Source: Psychrobacter alimentarius
GTDB lineage: Bacteria > Pseudomonadota > Gammaproteobacteria > Pseudomonadales > Moraxellaceae
Assembly (NCBI RefSeq): GCF_001606025.1
Contig: NZ_CP014945.1
Location: forward strand, 2,418,001-2,482,000
Reading direction: 5' to 3'
Length of the DNA stretch: 64,000 nt
Shown: positions 54,554 to 63,865 of the stretch, one piece after another
How positions within the stretch are numbered: position 1 is the stretch's first letter
Layout: every line of letters begins with the position of its first letter
Program-made: the position numbers and the translations under genes
Notes under the pieces: model-generated
What the model saw: only the letters and a program-made list of their open reading frames with translations
Databases searched by the model: none
Told to the model about the DNA's origin: nothing

Positions 54554-55717
54554 ATGTTAATTAACGAAACCTTACTAGGTGAAGTAAAACAGTGGCGTCA
54601 GCATATTCATAGTCAGCCAGAGCTTGGGTTTAAAGAGTTTAAGACCTCATCATTTATTGTCGATAAGTTAAAATCCTTTGGAATTGAAGTACATCAAGGA
54701 TTGGGCGGCACAGGGGTTGTCGGTATTCTAAAGAACGGCTCAGGCCCGACTATTGGCATACGAGCGGATATCGATGCGCTACCGATAAAAGAGCAAAACG
54801 ATATTGAGCATAAATCCACTCATGAAAACTGTATGCATGCCTGCGGTCATGATGGTCACACGTCCGTTCTGCTTGGCACGGCAAAGTATCTGAGCCAACA
54901 TAAAAACTTTAGCGGCACCATTTATTTTATCTTTCAACCTGCGGAAGAGGTCTTAGGCGGTGCCAAGGCCATGATTGACGATGGGCTGTTTGATAAGTTC
55001 CCTATGGATGCCGTCTACGGGTTACATAACTGGCCAGGCCTACCTGTGGGAGAGATTGCGGTCAATAACGGCCCTATGATGGCGTCTTTTGATACCTTTG
55101 AAATTACGTTAACGGGTAAAGGCACTCATGCAGCGATGCCGCATTTAGGAGCAGATCCTATAGCAGCAGGTGCGGCGTTGATTACTAATATTCAATCTAT
55201 TGTCTCTCGTCGAATCTCTCCACTCAAATCAGGTGTCATTAGCGTCACGCAGATGAACAGTGGTGACACAACCAACGTCATCCCTGATTACGCTATTTTA
55301 AAAGGAACGGTTCGTAGCTTTGATATGGACGTACGCCAGTCCATGCAAGACATGCTCACAGAAATGGTGACAGTATTACCGCCTTTATACGGGGTCACAG
55401 GCGAGATGGATTACCATATTCGCTATCCAGTCACCACTAATGACAGTCAAGCCTATCTTGAAATCAAAGAAGCTGCTACTAACGCGCTCGGTGCTGATAA
55501 GGTCAATACGGATGTAGAGCCATCCATGGCTTCTGAGGATTTTTCATTCATGAGTCAAGAAGTTAAAGGCGCTTATTTTTGGTTAGGTGTTGATGGTAGT
55601 AGTCCGTCTAAACCCCTACACAATGCCGCTTATGACTTTAACGACGATGCAATTGAGACAGGTATCAAAGTATGGGTTTCTTTAGTGGAGTCTCAACTAC
55701 CAAAAATGTTTGCATAA
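54554..55717 (+). CDS. M20-family amidohydrolase (HipO/N-acyl amino acid hydrolase-like)
   Basis: 387 aa. The co-catalytic metal site is visible in MHACGHDGHTSVLLG, the Glu pair in QPAEEVLGGAK, and a late His in PLHNAAYDF. The dimerisation domain includes GKGTHAAMPH. It should cleave an N-acyl or amide bond, as in hippurate or N-acyl-amino-acid hydrolases. AAGGAG is 7 nt upstream. A DUF3100 membrane protein gene follows after 63 nt, a common pairing that suggests the latter imports the substrate. Confidence 0.92.
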   Translation: MLINETLLGEVKQWRQHIHSQPELGFKEFKTSSFIVDKLKSFGIEVHQGLGGTGVVGILKNGSGPTIGIRADIDALPIKEQNDIEHKSTHENCMHACGHDGHTSVLLGTAKYLSQHKNFSGTIYFIFQPAEEVLGGAKAMIDDGLFDKFPMDAVYGLHNWPGLPVGEIAVNNGPMMASFDTFEITLTGKGTHAAMPHLGADPIAAGAALITNIQSIVSRRISPLKSGVISVTQMNSGDTTNVIPDYAILKGTVRSFDMDVRQSMQDMLTEMVTVLPPLYGVTGEMDYHIRYPVTTNDSQAYLEIKEAATNALGADKVNTDVEPSMASEDFSFMSQEVKGAYFWLGVDGSSPSKPLHNAAYDFNDDAIETGIKVWVSLVESQLPKMFA

Positions 55718-55780
55718 ATTAAGTAGTAACAATACGTAGAAGTCATTATGTAGAAACCATAAATTGCAAAGGGAGTTGCT

Positions 55781-57097
55781 ATGAATAATACCAGTGTGCT
55801 ATCAAGTACGATGACTAAGTACTTATTTGATTGGAAGCTGCATTTACTAGTGATTGTCACATCACTACTTGCAGAATGGATAGGGATTATTAAGATTCCC
55901 ATTGGTATTGGCGTACTGGTCTTACTGCCTTTACTCTACGCCTTCATATTTACCCTACTATTAAACCCCAATGTCATCCCAACGATGAAAGCGGTTATCT
56001 CTAAAGACCGAGCAAAATTTGCAAGTTACGCGGTTCTCTTAAGTATCATGCCTTTTATTGCAAAATTTGGTGTTGGGGTCGGGCCTAAAGTAGAAGAAAT
56101 AATAGCCGCAGGTCCCGCCCTTTTACTACAAGAATTGGGCAACATAACGACTGCCCTTATTGCCTTACCTGTGGCTGTATTGGTGTTTGGTATGGGTAGA
56201 GAGGCTATTGGTGCCACTCACTCAATTGCTCGTGAACCGAATATCGCGCTTATTGCCGATAAGTATGGGCTCCAAAGTCCCGAAGGTATCGGCGTCATGG
56301 GTGTCTACGTGATGGGCACGTTGTTTGGCGCCATTTATTTCTCATTAATGGCGGGAATTATTGCCTCCATGGATATTATGGATATCCGTGCGTTGGCGAT
56401 GGCTTGTGGTATTGGTAGCGGTAGTATGATGGGTGCTTGTTCAGCAGCGCTCGCAGAAACGGTGCCTGAGCAAGCAGAGACTATTACTGCCTTTGCAGCG
56501 ACCTCTAACCTTTTAACTTACGCGACAGGGCTATTTGTCAGTTTGTTTATTGCCCTACCATTCACAGAGTTTTTATATAAAATCACTAGCAAGTTTAAGA
56601 AAAAGAATAATAGTACTGCTGCTATACAAACAGATCCTAGTTTAAAGATACCAGAGCAATCTATCTTATCAGTCACGCAGTCTTTGTCTCTATTAGCGGT
56701 TATCTGTATCATTCTATTACTCAGTAATTGGGTGGGACAAGGCGTTGATCCAATCTCTGCCCTACCTGCCATGTTAATTCTGTTCGCGTGTTGTATCGTT
56801 GGCGTCTTATTAAAGGAAATCATTCCTGTCAACGTCCCTGCTATCGCTTGGATATCTATTGTGGCTATTTTGATATCTCTGCCACAGTTTCCAATGAGCG
56901 AGTATGTCTTAGTAGAAACAGATAAGTTAGGCGTGTTACAGCTTATTACTCCGGTACTTGCCTATGCAGGGTTTGCCATCTCTCAGATGGAAGTAAATTT
57001 GTTTAAAAAATCTGGATTTAAAATTGCCGTGGTTGCCTTACTTACCTTCACTGGCACTTTCTTAGGTTCTGCCGTAGTGGCCCAAGCCTTATTGTAA
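55781..57097 (+). CDS. DUF3100-family membrane protein, probable transporter
   Basis: 438 aa with ten or more predicted transmembrane helices. Conserved small-residue runs such as GMGREAIGATHSIAREPNIALI and MACGIGSGSMMGACSAAL are characteristic of DUF3100 proteins. A cytoplasmic loop rich in Lys and Asn separates two halves near residue 275. No biochemical function is established for the family. The pairing with an M20 amidohydrolase suggests uptake of an amide or acylated amino acid. It is the last gene of the operon. Confidence 0.85.
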   Translation: MNNTSVLSSTMTKYLFDWKLHLLVIVTSLLAEWIGIIKIPIGIGVLVLLPLLYAFIFTLLLNPNVIPTMKAVISKDRAKFASYAVLLSIMPFIAKFGVGVGPKVEEIIAAGPALLLQELGNITTALIALPVAVLVFGMGREAIGATHSIAREPNIALIADKYGLQSPEGIGVMGVYVMGTLFGAIYFSLMAGIIASMDIMDIRALAMACGIGSGSMMGACSAALAETVPEQAETITAFAATSNLLTYATGLFVSLFIALPFTEFLYKITSKFKKKNNSTAAIQTDPSLKIPEQSILSVTQSLSLLAVICIILLLSNWVGQGVDPISALPAMLILFACCIVGVLLKEIIPVNVPAIAWISIVAILISLPQFPMSEYVLVETDKLGVLQLITPVLAYAGFAISQMEVNLFKKSGFKIAVVALLTFTGTFLGSAVVAQALL

Positions 57098-57174
57098 AAG
57101 GTATCCGTCTGTATTGTCTCATAGGTCGCAGCACTGACGAATCGTCTGTGCTTGGCCTGATGGGAAGGTATAGT

Positions 57175-57320
57175 TGAAAAACAATAAAAGCGCTACGGTA
57201 CGGCTCATATCAACTTTTGCAGCCTCTGTCTGCGCACACGCAGCAAGCCAGAATATTAATAGGAGCATTGATATGAGCAGTGCATGATGTATCGATATTA
57301 CTTTTCACTGACTATAGGCT
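57175..57320 (-). repeat. Dispersed intergenic repeat, copy 2
   Basis: Reverse complement has CTATAGTCAGT, then TTCTGGCTTGCTG, GCAGACAGAGGC, GCAAAA and GCGCTTTTATT in the same order as 49806-49945. It fills most of the gap between the convergent DUF3100 and LysR genes. Confidence 0.75.
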
Positions 57321-57322
57321 GC

Positions 57323-58228
57323 TTATAAATCTTTCATCCATAACTTCAGATGCTGTAGCAATTCATGCGGACCTTGGGATAGATGACGACCCAACCGCGT
57401 GACAAGATGAGCTTCACCGCTTGCCAGCAGCGTATTGTCTATAGGGATTGCAATCAGGTGTCCGTCTTCGACTTCTTTGGACACGACAAAATATGGTAAG
57501 AAGGTAAACCCCATATTGGAGCGAGCAAAATTCTTTAGTACATTAAATGAGTCAGTGGTTAAGATAGGATTAAATCGAATCTTTTGTTGAAACTCAGCCA
57601 TCGCTAATAACTGACGGACGCCAAAACGACTCTCAGCCAGTCCCACTGGATATTCTAAAAGCGCTTCCAACCGCATCGGTTTATTTCGATCAGCCAATGG
57701 GTGGTCAGGCGAAACGATCACATACATTGGCTGATCACTGACTACCTGCGAGCGGATGCGCGGATGACTGCTGGAATGGAACACTAGCCCAATATGTGCT
57801 TCATCCTCTTCAACCTGACGAATCACTTCGTTTGATCCACCCGTACTGATTGACAGTGTTAACTCAGGATATAGACGGGAAAACTCAGACAATGGGCCAA
57901 GCATCAAATCCGCAATAAAACCATCGCCCACGGCTAACTTTATATGCCCCCGCTGTAATCCCAATAGCGCCTGTAATTTGGACACACAAGCCTCTTCAGC
58001 AGAAAGTGATTCTCGATAAAATCGTAAGAGAACACTACCCGCTTCTGTCGGCGTTACCCCTTTGCGGTGCCGTTCAATCAGAGTACATGTCAACTCTTCT
58101 TCTAACAGAGATATTTGGCGGCTGATGGCCGAGGGCGCAATATTGAGCTTATCTGCAGCAGCTCTAATCGTACCCATCGTGACCGCTTCATAAAGATAAG
58201 ATAACCGCTTGCCATTAATCTCTGTCAT
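57323..58228 (-). CDS. LysR-family transcriptional regulator
   Basis: 301 aa. The N-terminal HTH is in TIRAAADKLNIAPSAISRQISLLEE, followed by a LysR effector-binding domain. It is convergent with the operon ending in DUF3100, so if it regulates that operon it does so at a distance. Opposite is the copA promoter region, 380 bp away, which has its own CueR-type control. The effector is unknown. Confidence 0.88.
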   Translation of the reverse strand: MTEINGKRLSYLYEAVTMGTIRAAADKLNIAPSAISRQISLLEEELTCTLIERHRKGVTPTEAGSVLLRFYRESLSAEEACVSKLQALLGLQRGHIKLAVGDGFIADLMLGPLSEFSRLYPELTLSISTGGSNEVIRQVEEDEAHIGLVFHSSSHPRIRSQVVSDQPMYVIVSPDHPLADRNKPMRLEALLEYPVGLAESRFGVRQLLAMAEFQQKIRFNPILTTDSFNVLKNFARSNMGFTFLPYFVVSKEVEDGHLIAIPIDNTLLASGEAHLVTRLGRHLSQGPHELLQHLKLWMKDL

Positions 58229-58608
58229 TGCTTGTCCTTGCGATCTTCTCAGTGTTATTGAATAAGTTCAGCACTTTGACTCACGTATTGAGCCATAAGA
58301 GTCAGTGTCGGCATACCATTTGGTCTACCTTGCAGAAGTGCCAATGGTATATCAAAAAGTATACCCCAAATAAGTCAGCCAAACAGATCTCTTACTCAGT
58401 TAATAGATCACTTAAAACAGACTGCCACAATTCATATTTCCAATTTGTAGTTTCATCCCCTCTCTCCAAATGAGTGTTTATTTCATGACAAAGCTTAAGT
58501 CTTATCATTGATGGCAAGGTCAAACATATTTTTTGAAAAGCAGGCTTGACCTTACCATCATGTCAACCTATATGCTATTGATAACAGATTGAAATGATAG
58601 AGGTTGTT
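58229..58608. other. Divergent intergenic region between the LysR gene and copA
   Basis: Holds the copA promoter (58510-58576). The 81-codon frame at 58228-58473 has no ribosome site or motif and is not supported as a gene. Confidence 0.5.
58510..58576 (+). promoter_or_regulatory. CueR-type copA promoter with long-spaced inverted repeat
   Basis: TTGACC (58546-58551) and TATGCT (58571-58576) are separated by 19 bp, the long spacer typical of MerR-family promoters. The spacer carries the dyad of a CueR site (GACCTTACCAT). Upstream, GATGGCAAGGTCAA at 58510-58523 is the reverse complement of 58546-58559 with one mismatch, so a second CueR half-site or box may exist. Confidence 0.75.
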
Positions 58609-60882
58609 ATGAATCCAAAAAACACTAAGCCTTATCTTTATAGCGAGATCGTCTCGATTGAAGGCATGACCTGTGCTTCCTGTGTGGGACGAGTAGAAAG
58701 AGCATTAAAAAAGGTTGAAGGTGTACAACAAGCTAACGTCAACCTTGCTACCGAACAAGCATGGGTGCAAGGTAATACTCAGATAAATAGTGGTGATCTG
58801 ATTCAAGCGATCAAAAAAGCGGGATACCATGCTAAGCAGGTTGAGCAAAATAAGAGTGAACAAAAAGATAAGAAAGCCACGGAACAGCAGCAGCTCAAAC
58901 GAGATTTAATCATCTCTTTGATTTTGGCCGTACCTGTTTTTGTTCTAGAAATGGGTTCCCATATGATTCCCGCTTTTCATAATTGGGTCATGCAAAATAT
59001 CGGTACGCAATCAAACTGGCTGATTCAATGTGTTTTGACGACGCTGGTACTCGTTTTTCCAGGGAGGCGTTTTTATCAAAAAGGCATTCCAGCATTATGG
59101 CGCTTAGCCCCAGATATGAATACATTGGTAGCGGTTGGTACATTGGCAGCTTATAGCTTCTCTCTAATAGCAACCTTTGCTCCAAAAATCTTACCCGAAG
59201 GCACTGTGAATGTCTATTACGAGGCGGCAGCTGTGATTGTGAGTTTGATATTGTTAGGGCGTTATTTTGAGGCAAAAGCCAAAGGACGTACCTCTCAAGC
59301 CATTCAATATCTAGTAGGCATGCAAGCAAAAACAGCGCGTGTTTACGATAATGGACAAGTGATTGAAGTACCTATTGCAGAAGTGACCAAAGAAATGATC
59401 GTTGAGATTCGTCCTGGCGATCGTGTTCCTGTCGATGGTGAAGTGGTTGAAGGTCAAAGCTACATTGATGAATCCATGATCACAGGTGAACCAGTTCCTG
59501 TCAAAAAGCAAATAGGTGATCAAGTGGTAGGAGGAACCGTCAATCAAAATGGCACATTGAATTTTCGAGCCACTGACATTGGCGACTCTTCGGTATTGGC
59601 GCAAATCATTCGTATGGTTGAACAGGCTCAAGGCGCTAAATTACCGATTCAAGCATTGGTTGATAAAGTCACCATGTGGTTTGTACCCATCGTATTACTC
59701 TTAGCCGCTCTAACTTTTATGCTCTGGTTTGTTTTTGGTCCTGAGCCTACATTGACGTTTGCTCTTGTCAATGCAGTTGCTGTCCTAATTATTGCTTGTC
59801 CCTGTGCAATGGGATTGGCAACCCCTACCTCTATCATGGTTGGTACAGGTCGCGGTGCAGAAATGGGGGTGTTGTTCCGTAAAGGAGAAGCATTACAAGC
59901 TTTGCGGGACGTTGAAGTCATTGCTGTGGATAAGACAGGCACATTGACTCAAGGTAAACCAACCTTGACAGATTTTTATGTACAGCAAGGGTTCGATCAT
60001 GAGCAAGTCTTGCGCATTGTGGCATCGGTCGAAGCAAAGTCTGAGCATCCAATTGCGGTGGCCATTGTTCAGGCCGCAGAACAGAAAGATCTCCATTTAT
60101 TATCCATTACCGCCTTTGAGTCGGTGACTGGATTAGGAATCAAAGCAGAAGTTGCAGATCAGGCTATCTACATCGGCGCTGATAGTTATATGCAGCAGTT
60201 GGCAGTTGATATCACACCCTTCAAAAATGAAGCGGCACGCTTAGGACAAGAAGGTAAAACCCCACTTTATGTCGCGATTGACCAAAAGTTGGCAGCCATT
60301 ATTGCCGTTGCAGATCCCATCAAGGACACCACTTATGCCGCTATTACAGGTTTGCATCAATTGGGCTTGAAAGTAGCCATGATTACAGGCGACAATCGGC
60401 ATACTGCGCAAGCAATTGCAGCAAAATTACATATTGACCAAGTGGTCGCAGAAGTGCTGCCTGATGGCAAAGTGGATGCGTTACGCCAATTACAACAACA
60501 GTATGGACAAGTGGCTTTCGTTGGCGATGGAATTAATGATGCCCCTGCTCTCGCTCAAGCGGATGTTGGTCTGGCGATTGGGACAGGGACAGATGTGGCG
60601 ATCGAAGCAGCGGACGTGGTATTAATGTCGGGTAGTCTACAAGGGGTTCTTAATGCAATTGCCTTAAGTAAGGCCACCATCAAAAACATCCAACAAAATC
60701 TATTTTGGGCATTTTTCTATAATGTTGCTTTAATTCCAATTGCCGCAGGGGTCTTATATCCAGCCTTTGGAATTTTGTTGTCACCAATTTTTGCCGCAGG
60801 CGCAATGGCACTGTCCTCTGTTTTTGTATTAGGTAACGCCTTACGCTTAAAGTATTTTCAGATACCAGCGATTAAAGCGTAG
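58609..60882 (+). CDS. copA: Copper-exporting P1B-type ATPase CopA
   Basis: 757 aa from the ATG at 58609, with AGAGG upstream; an in-frame ATG five codons earlier is rejected. It pumps Cu(I) out of the cytoplasm. There is one N-terminal metal-binding domain with GMTCASC (C22, C25). Then come the membrane helices, the actuator loop with TGEP, and the CPC motif (C397, C399) in [13 protein letters not shown]. The phosphorylated D441 is in DKTGTLT, followed by the SEHP loop and [16 protein letters not shown]. It lies 110 bp before a cueR gene in the same direction. Intact. Confidence 0.97.
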   Translation: MNPKNTKPYLYSEIVSIEGMTCASCVGRVERALKKVEGVQQANVNLATEQAWVQGNTQINSGDLIQAIKKAGYHAKQVEQNKSEQKDKKATEQQQLKRDLIISLILAVPVFVLEMGSHMIPAFHNWVMQNIGTQSNWLIQCVLTTLVLVFPGRRFYQKGIPALWRLAPDMNTLVAVGTLAAYSFSLIATFAPKILPEGTVNVYYEAAAVIVSLILLGRYFEAKAKGRTSQAIQYLVGMQAKTARVYDNGQVIEVPIAEVTKEMIVEIRPGDRVPVDGEVVEGQSYIDESMITGEPVPVKKQIGDQVVGGTVNQNGTLNFRATDIGDSSVLAQIIRMVEQAQGAKLPIQALVDKVTMWFVPIVLLLAALTFMLWFVFGPEPTLTFALVNAVAVLIIACPCAMGLATPTSIMVGTGRGAEMGVLFRKGEALQALRDVEVIAVDKTGTLTQGKPTLTDFYVQQGFDHEQVLRIVASVEAKSEHPIAVAIVQAAEQKDLHLLSITAFESVTGLGIKAEVADQAIYIGADSYMQQLAVDITPFKNEAARLGQEGKTPLYVAIDQKLAAIIAVADPIKDTTYAAITGLHQLGLKVAMITGDNRHTAQAIAAKLHIDQVVAEVLPDGKVDALRQLQQQYGQVAFVGDGINDAPALAQADVGLAIGTGTDVAIEAADVVLMSGSLQGVLNAIALSKATIKNIQQNLFWAFFYNVALIPIAAGVLYPAFGILLSPIFAAGAMALSSVFVLGNALRLKYFQIPAIKA

Positions 60883-60992
60883 ACACTGTTAATATAGGAT
60901 TAAAGTCGCTATATAGGGTTAAAACCGCTATTTAAAGTCGCTGTGCAAAATAGTCGTTTGGCTTTCACTCTTTTTATATCAGGAGGACAGAT

Positions 60993-61385
60993 ATGAATAT
61001 CGGTCAGGCATCAGAGCAATCAGGAATCTCCCCCAAAATGATTCGCTATTATGAACAGATAGGATTGCTTGATAGCGCAAAACGCTCGAATGCAGGTTAT
61101 CGCATATACTCTAAGCAAGATATCAAAAACTTGTGCTTTGTAAGACAAGCTCGCGATTTGGGTTTTTCCTCCAAACAGATGAAAGAGCTGCTCTATTTGT
61201 GGAAAAACACAGATCGGCAGAGTGCGGATGTGAAACAATTGACCCTGACGCATATAGAAACTTTAAACCAAAAAATAGCTCAATTACAAGATATCGTAAG
61301 TTCGTTACAGCTCTCTGCTGATCATTGCTCAGGTGATGAAAACGCAGATTGTGCCATACTAAAAGATCTAGAACAAAGCAAATAG
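60993..61385 (+). CDS. cueR: Copper-responsive MerR-family regulator CueR
   Basis: 130 aa. The N-terminal MerR winged helix (MNIGQASEQSGISPKMIRYYE) is followed by a dimerisation helix. The copper site is typical of CueR: C112 and C120 spaced by seven residues (CSGDENADC), with Ser77 in DRQSADV, the residue that marks monovalent-metal sensors. AGGAGG lies 7 nt before the ATG. It should activate copA from the long-spaced promoter at 58546. Downstream of copA with its own short leader, it may be expressed both with and apart from copA. Confidence 0.95.
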   Translation: MNIGQASEQSGISPKMIRYYEQIGLLDSAKRSNAGYRIYSKQDIKNLCFVRQARDLGFSSKQMKELLYLWKNTDRQSADVKQLTLTHIETLNQKIAQLQDIVSSLQLSADHCSGDENADCAILKDLEQSK

Positions 61386-61430
61386 AAAAATATTCACCAG
61401 AATATACTCATCATTGACTCGAGGTTTTCA

Positions 61431-62285
61431 ATGCTAGCACAACATCGACAAGCCCTAGTGGTTGAAGGCGGCGGCATGCGTGGCGCATTTACCAGTGGTG
61501 TTTTAGACGCCTTTTTAGAACAACAATTCAATCCTTTTGATCTTTGTGTGGGAGTTTCTTCAGGTTCAACCAACGTTGCTAACTATTTGGCAGCACAACA
61601 AGGTCGTACCCTACACATTTACTTAGATCACTCCCTCCGATCTGAATTTATCCACTATGGTCGTTTTTTTAGAGGTGGTGACTTACTGGATTTAAAGTGG
61701 ATGTGGAACGTAGTCGAACAGGAATATCCACTGAATCAAGCACAGTTATTTGACAATCCTGCGGAATTTTACATGGTATTGACGCATGCTATCTCAGGAG
61801 AAGCCACTTATATCAAAGCGTCTAAAGACAATATTTTGGATGGATTAAGAGCTTCAAGTTCTATCCCAGTACTGACTCGGCAAGCGGTCGAGATATGCGG
61901 CGAACCTTATTTTGACGGTGGTGTAGCGGATGCTTTGCCTGTACATTGGGCAGCTAAACAAGACCATGTCGCCAAGCTCATGGTCATACGTACGCGCCCG
62001 CAAAACTACGCTAAATCAAGCCGCAAAGGCGATCAGCTATTGGCCAAATATTTTGCTAAGCAGCAATCTGGCTTTTCCCAAAGTCTATTAACACGAACCC
62101 AGCGCTACAATGATGCGGTACAATTTTTACAGACTCCATCATCACAGAAGCTTTTAGAGGTTTGTCCACCTGACTTAAAAAATATGGCGAGTCGATTGTC
62201 CAAAAATAAAGCCAAAATCCGTTATAGCTATGAGATAGGACTGGAAGCTGGATACCAAGCGCTTGAAGATTGGCATAAGCTTTAA
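61431..62285 (+). CDS. Patatin-like phospholipase family protein
   Basis: 284 aa. The oxyanion-hole motif GGGMRG, the nucleophile serine in GVSSGS and the Asp of the dyad in DGGVAD are all present, as in YjjU/RssA-type patatin proteins. These are intracellular lipid acyl hydrolases. No signal peptide or secretion domain is seen. It follows cueR by 45 nt but with its own short leader, so linkage to copper control is uncertain. Confidence 0.92.
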   Translation: MLAQHRQALVVEGGGMRGAFTSGVLDAFLEQQFNPFDLCVGVSSGSTNVANYLAAQQGRTLHIYLDHSLRSEFIHYGRFFRGGDLLDLKWMWNVVEQEYPLNQAQLFDNPAEFYMVLTHAISGEATYIKASKDNILDGLRASSSIPVLTRQAVEICGEPYFDGGVADALPVHWAAKQDHVAKLMVIRTRPQNYAKSSRKGDQLLAKYFAKQQSGFSQSLLTRTQRYNDAVQFLQTPSSQKLLEVCPPDLKNMASRLSKNKAKIRYSYEIGLEAGYQALEDWHKL

Positions 62286-62386
62286 CCTAGAGAGTGGGGC
62301 AAAAACCGATGCCATATTATTAGGACAAGCCAATGAGCCTTTTTGATGCCTACAAAATATCTATCGCTACCTTACCTTCTCCAAAC

Positions 62387-63160
62387 TTATTGATTCTTTA
62401 TTTTGCCAGCACGAATGGATAATGGCCAAGTGATTTTTTTCTTGGTTTCAGGATGTCCCCATTCAGGTAGCAAAACGACTCTAAGCTGATCGACTGGATT
62501 AAAGCCCAGTACCTTGTTGGCTTCTTTGACGGCTGACCACGTATTAAAATAGCCAATGAGTTCGTCTAAATTCCAAAACTCTTGCATATTGACAGTAGGT
62601 ACTTTGATTTCTGCAAATGGAAAAGGCAAGCTTTGATAACTATTTTCTACATGCTGTCGTTCTGCTGGCCAATACGGTGCAATGGTTTGATAATAAAACT
62701 GCTGAACAAGGGCATCAACTGCCCCTTCTACATGCAAAACACCATAGGTAATTAGAGCTAAAACACCATTAGGTCTAGCTATACGCGTCACTTCTTTATA
62801 GAATTTCTCTAAGTCTAGCCAATGCGCTGCTTGAGCAACGGTAATCAAACCTACTGATTCATCTGCCAATCCACTTTGCTCAGCCAGCGCGGTTCGATAG
62901 ATCACATTGTCTTTCTTTTTGGCTTTGGCGATTTGGGCTGAGCTTGCATCAGTGGCAATCACTTCGTCAAACCTTTCGGCCAACAATACAGAAAGCTGTC
63001 CTGTACCACACCCACAGTCTAGCACACGGTTTTGAGCAGCACATAGTTCAGCAAGCTTATCTATTAGTTCAAGAGGATATGAAGGGCGATAAGTGGCATA
63101 CCCTTCAGAACCTTTGGAGAAATGATCTTTAAACGCTAAGTCTTTCATGCTTTCATCCAT
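62387..63160 (-). CDS. Class I SAM-dependent methyltransferase
   Basis: 257 aa. The AdoMet-binding motif VLDCGCGTGQLS is near residue 45, and the acidic end of strand 2 is ATDASSAQI. The N-terminal FKDHFSKGSEGYATYRPSYP resembles trans-aconitate/small-molecule methyltransferases of the Methyltransf_11 group. An alternative start is four codons in. It is a single gene, and the substrate is unknown. Confidence 0.88.
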   Translation of the reverse strand: MDESMKDLAFKDHFSKGSEGYATYRPSYPLELIDKLAELCAAQNRVLDCGCGTGQLSVLLAERFDEVIATDASSAQIAKAKKKDNVIYRTALAEQSGLADESVGLITVAQAAHWLDLEKFYKEVTRIARPNGVLALITYGVLHVEGAVDALVQQFYYQTIAPYWPAERQHVENSYQSLPFPFAEIKVPTVNMQEFWNLDELIGYFNTWSAVKEANKVLGFNPVDQLRVVLLPEWGHPETKKKITWPLSIRAGKIKNQ

Positions 63161-63309
63161 TGTTTGGTTTTGTACTTATATCATAGTTCGCGATATAGCT
63201 TAGAAACACCACTTATTTGTGTATCCTAAGCCTGTTTATAGCTCACTCAAAGCAGATCAAACCATTAACATCCATAGTGTTATACCTATAAAACACTAGG
63301 TCACAGCTT

Positions 63310-63702
63310 CTACCTCTTTTTCTTCTTAGGCTTCACGACCAACAATGGACAGTTACTACAATACTCTATGGGATCAGTGGCTTTATAATAAAAGCAGCAA
63401 CTTTTTCTTAATCGAATTAAGCCGCTATCCTCAGTCAGTTTTATTTTTTTAACGTCATAGCGTTTTAATGGATTATGATCGATACCAAATATCTCAGGCG
63501 CAGCTTCCTTTATCAAATACGCATAATCTTGTTTGACTTTTTCTTGGATGATTGGAGATGTGGTGGTAATTTTTTTCTCATATAGCGAATATACCCGCAC
63601 TGCTGTGTTTTCCCACAAAATGCGCGGATGAATTTTTGTCACATCAACCATGACCTGCCATAGTAAAGCCAAATGATTGGCAAAAAGGTTTTTGACCACC
63701 AT
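63310..63702 (-). CDS. C-terminal half of FhuF-like siderophore-iron reductase, probably truncated
   Basis: 130 aa. The end carries RKSCCFYYK and YCSNCPL, the C-C-x(n)-C-x-x-C cluster ligands of the FhuF [2Fe-2S] domain. NLFANHLALLWQ and ILWENTAVRVYSL match the middle of FhuF-type proteins, which are normally about 250 aa. The frame upstream meets a stop about 17 codons before the ATG, and no trace of the N-terminal half is seen there. It may be a remnant or a natural short form. If it folds, it would reduce ferric siderophores in the cytoplasm. Confidence 0.65.
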   Translation of the reverse strand: MVVKNLFANHLALLWQVMVDVTKIHPRILWENTAVRVYSLYEKKITTTSPIIQEKVKQDYAYLIKEAAPEIFGIDHNPLKRYDVKKIKLTEDSGLIRLRKSCCFYYKATDPIEYCSNCPLLVVKPKKKKR

Positions 63703-63767
63703 TTCTCTCCATTTTCCCCTATCATTTTTTTATTGTTGATATGCGACTCTAACAAAACAACTCACAA

Positions 63768-63799
63768 ATAAAAAAGGGACCAATCAATGTCCCTTTTTT
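63768..63799 (-). terminator. Rho-independent terminator of the aspartase-like gene
   Basis: Stem AAAAAAGGGAC / GTCCCTTTTTT with an 8-nt loop. It is downstream of the partial gene at the right edge, read on the minus strand; A and T tracts on both sides make it bidirectional. Confidence 0.85.
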
Positions 63800-63865
63800 A
63801 TGAAAGCCTAACTAACCTCAGTCGATGCTAATTCTCGTGGCAAAATATGTTTATATCAATGATCT

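Noticed and set aside
58228..58473. 81-codon ORF between the LysR gene and copA
   Set aside because: Starts within the LysR start region, has no motif and no ribosome site.
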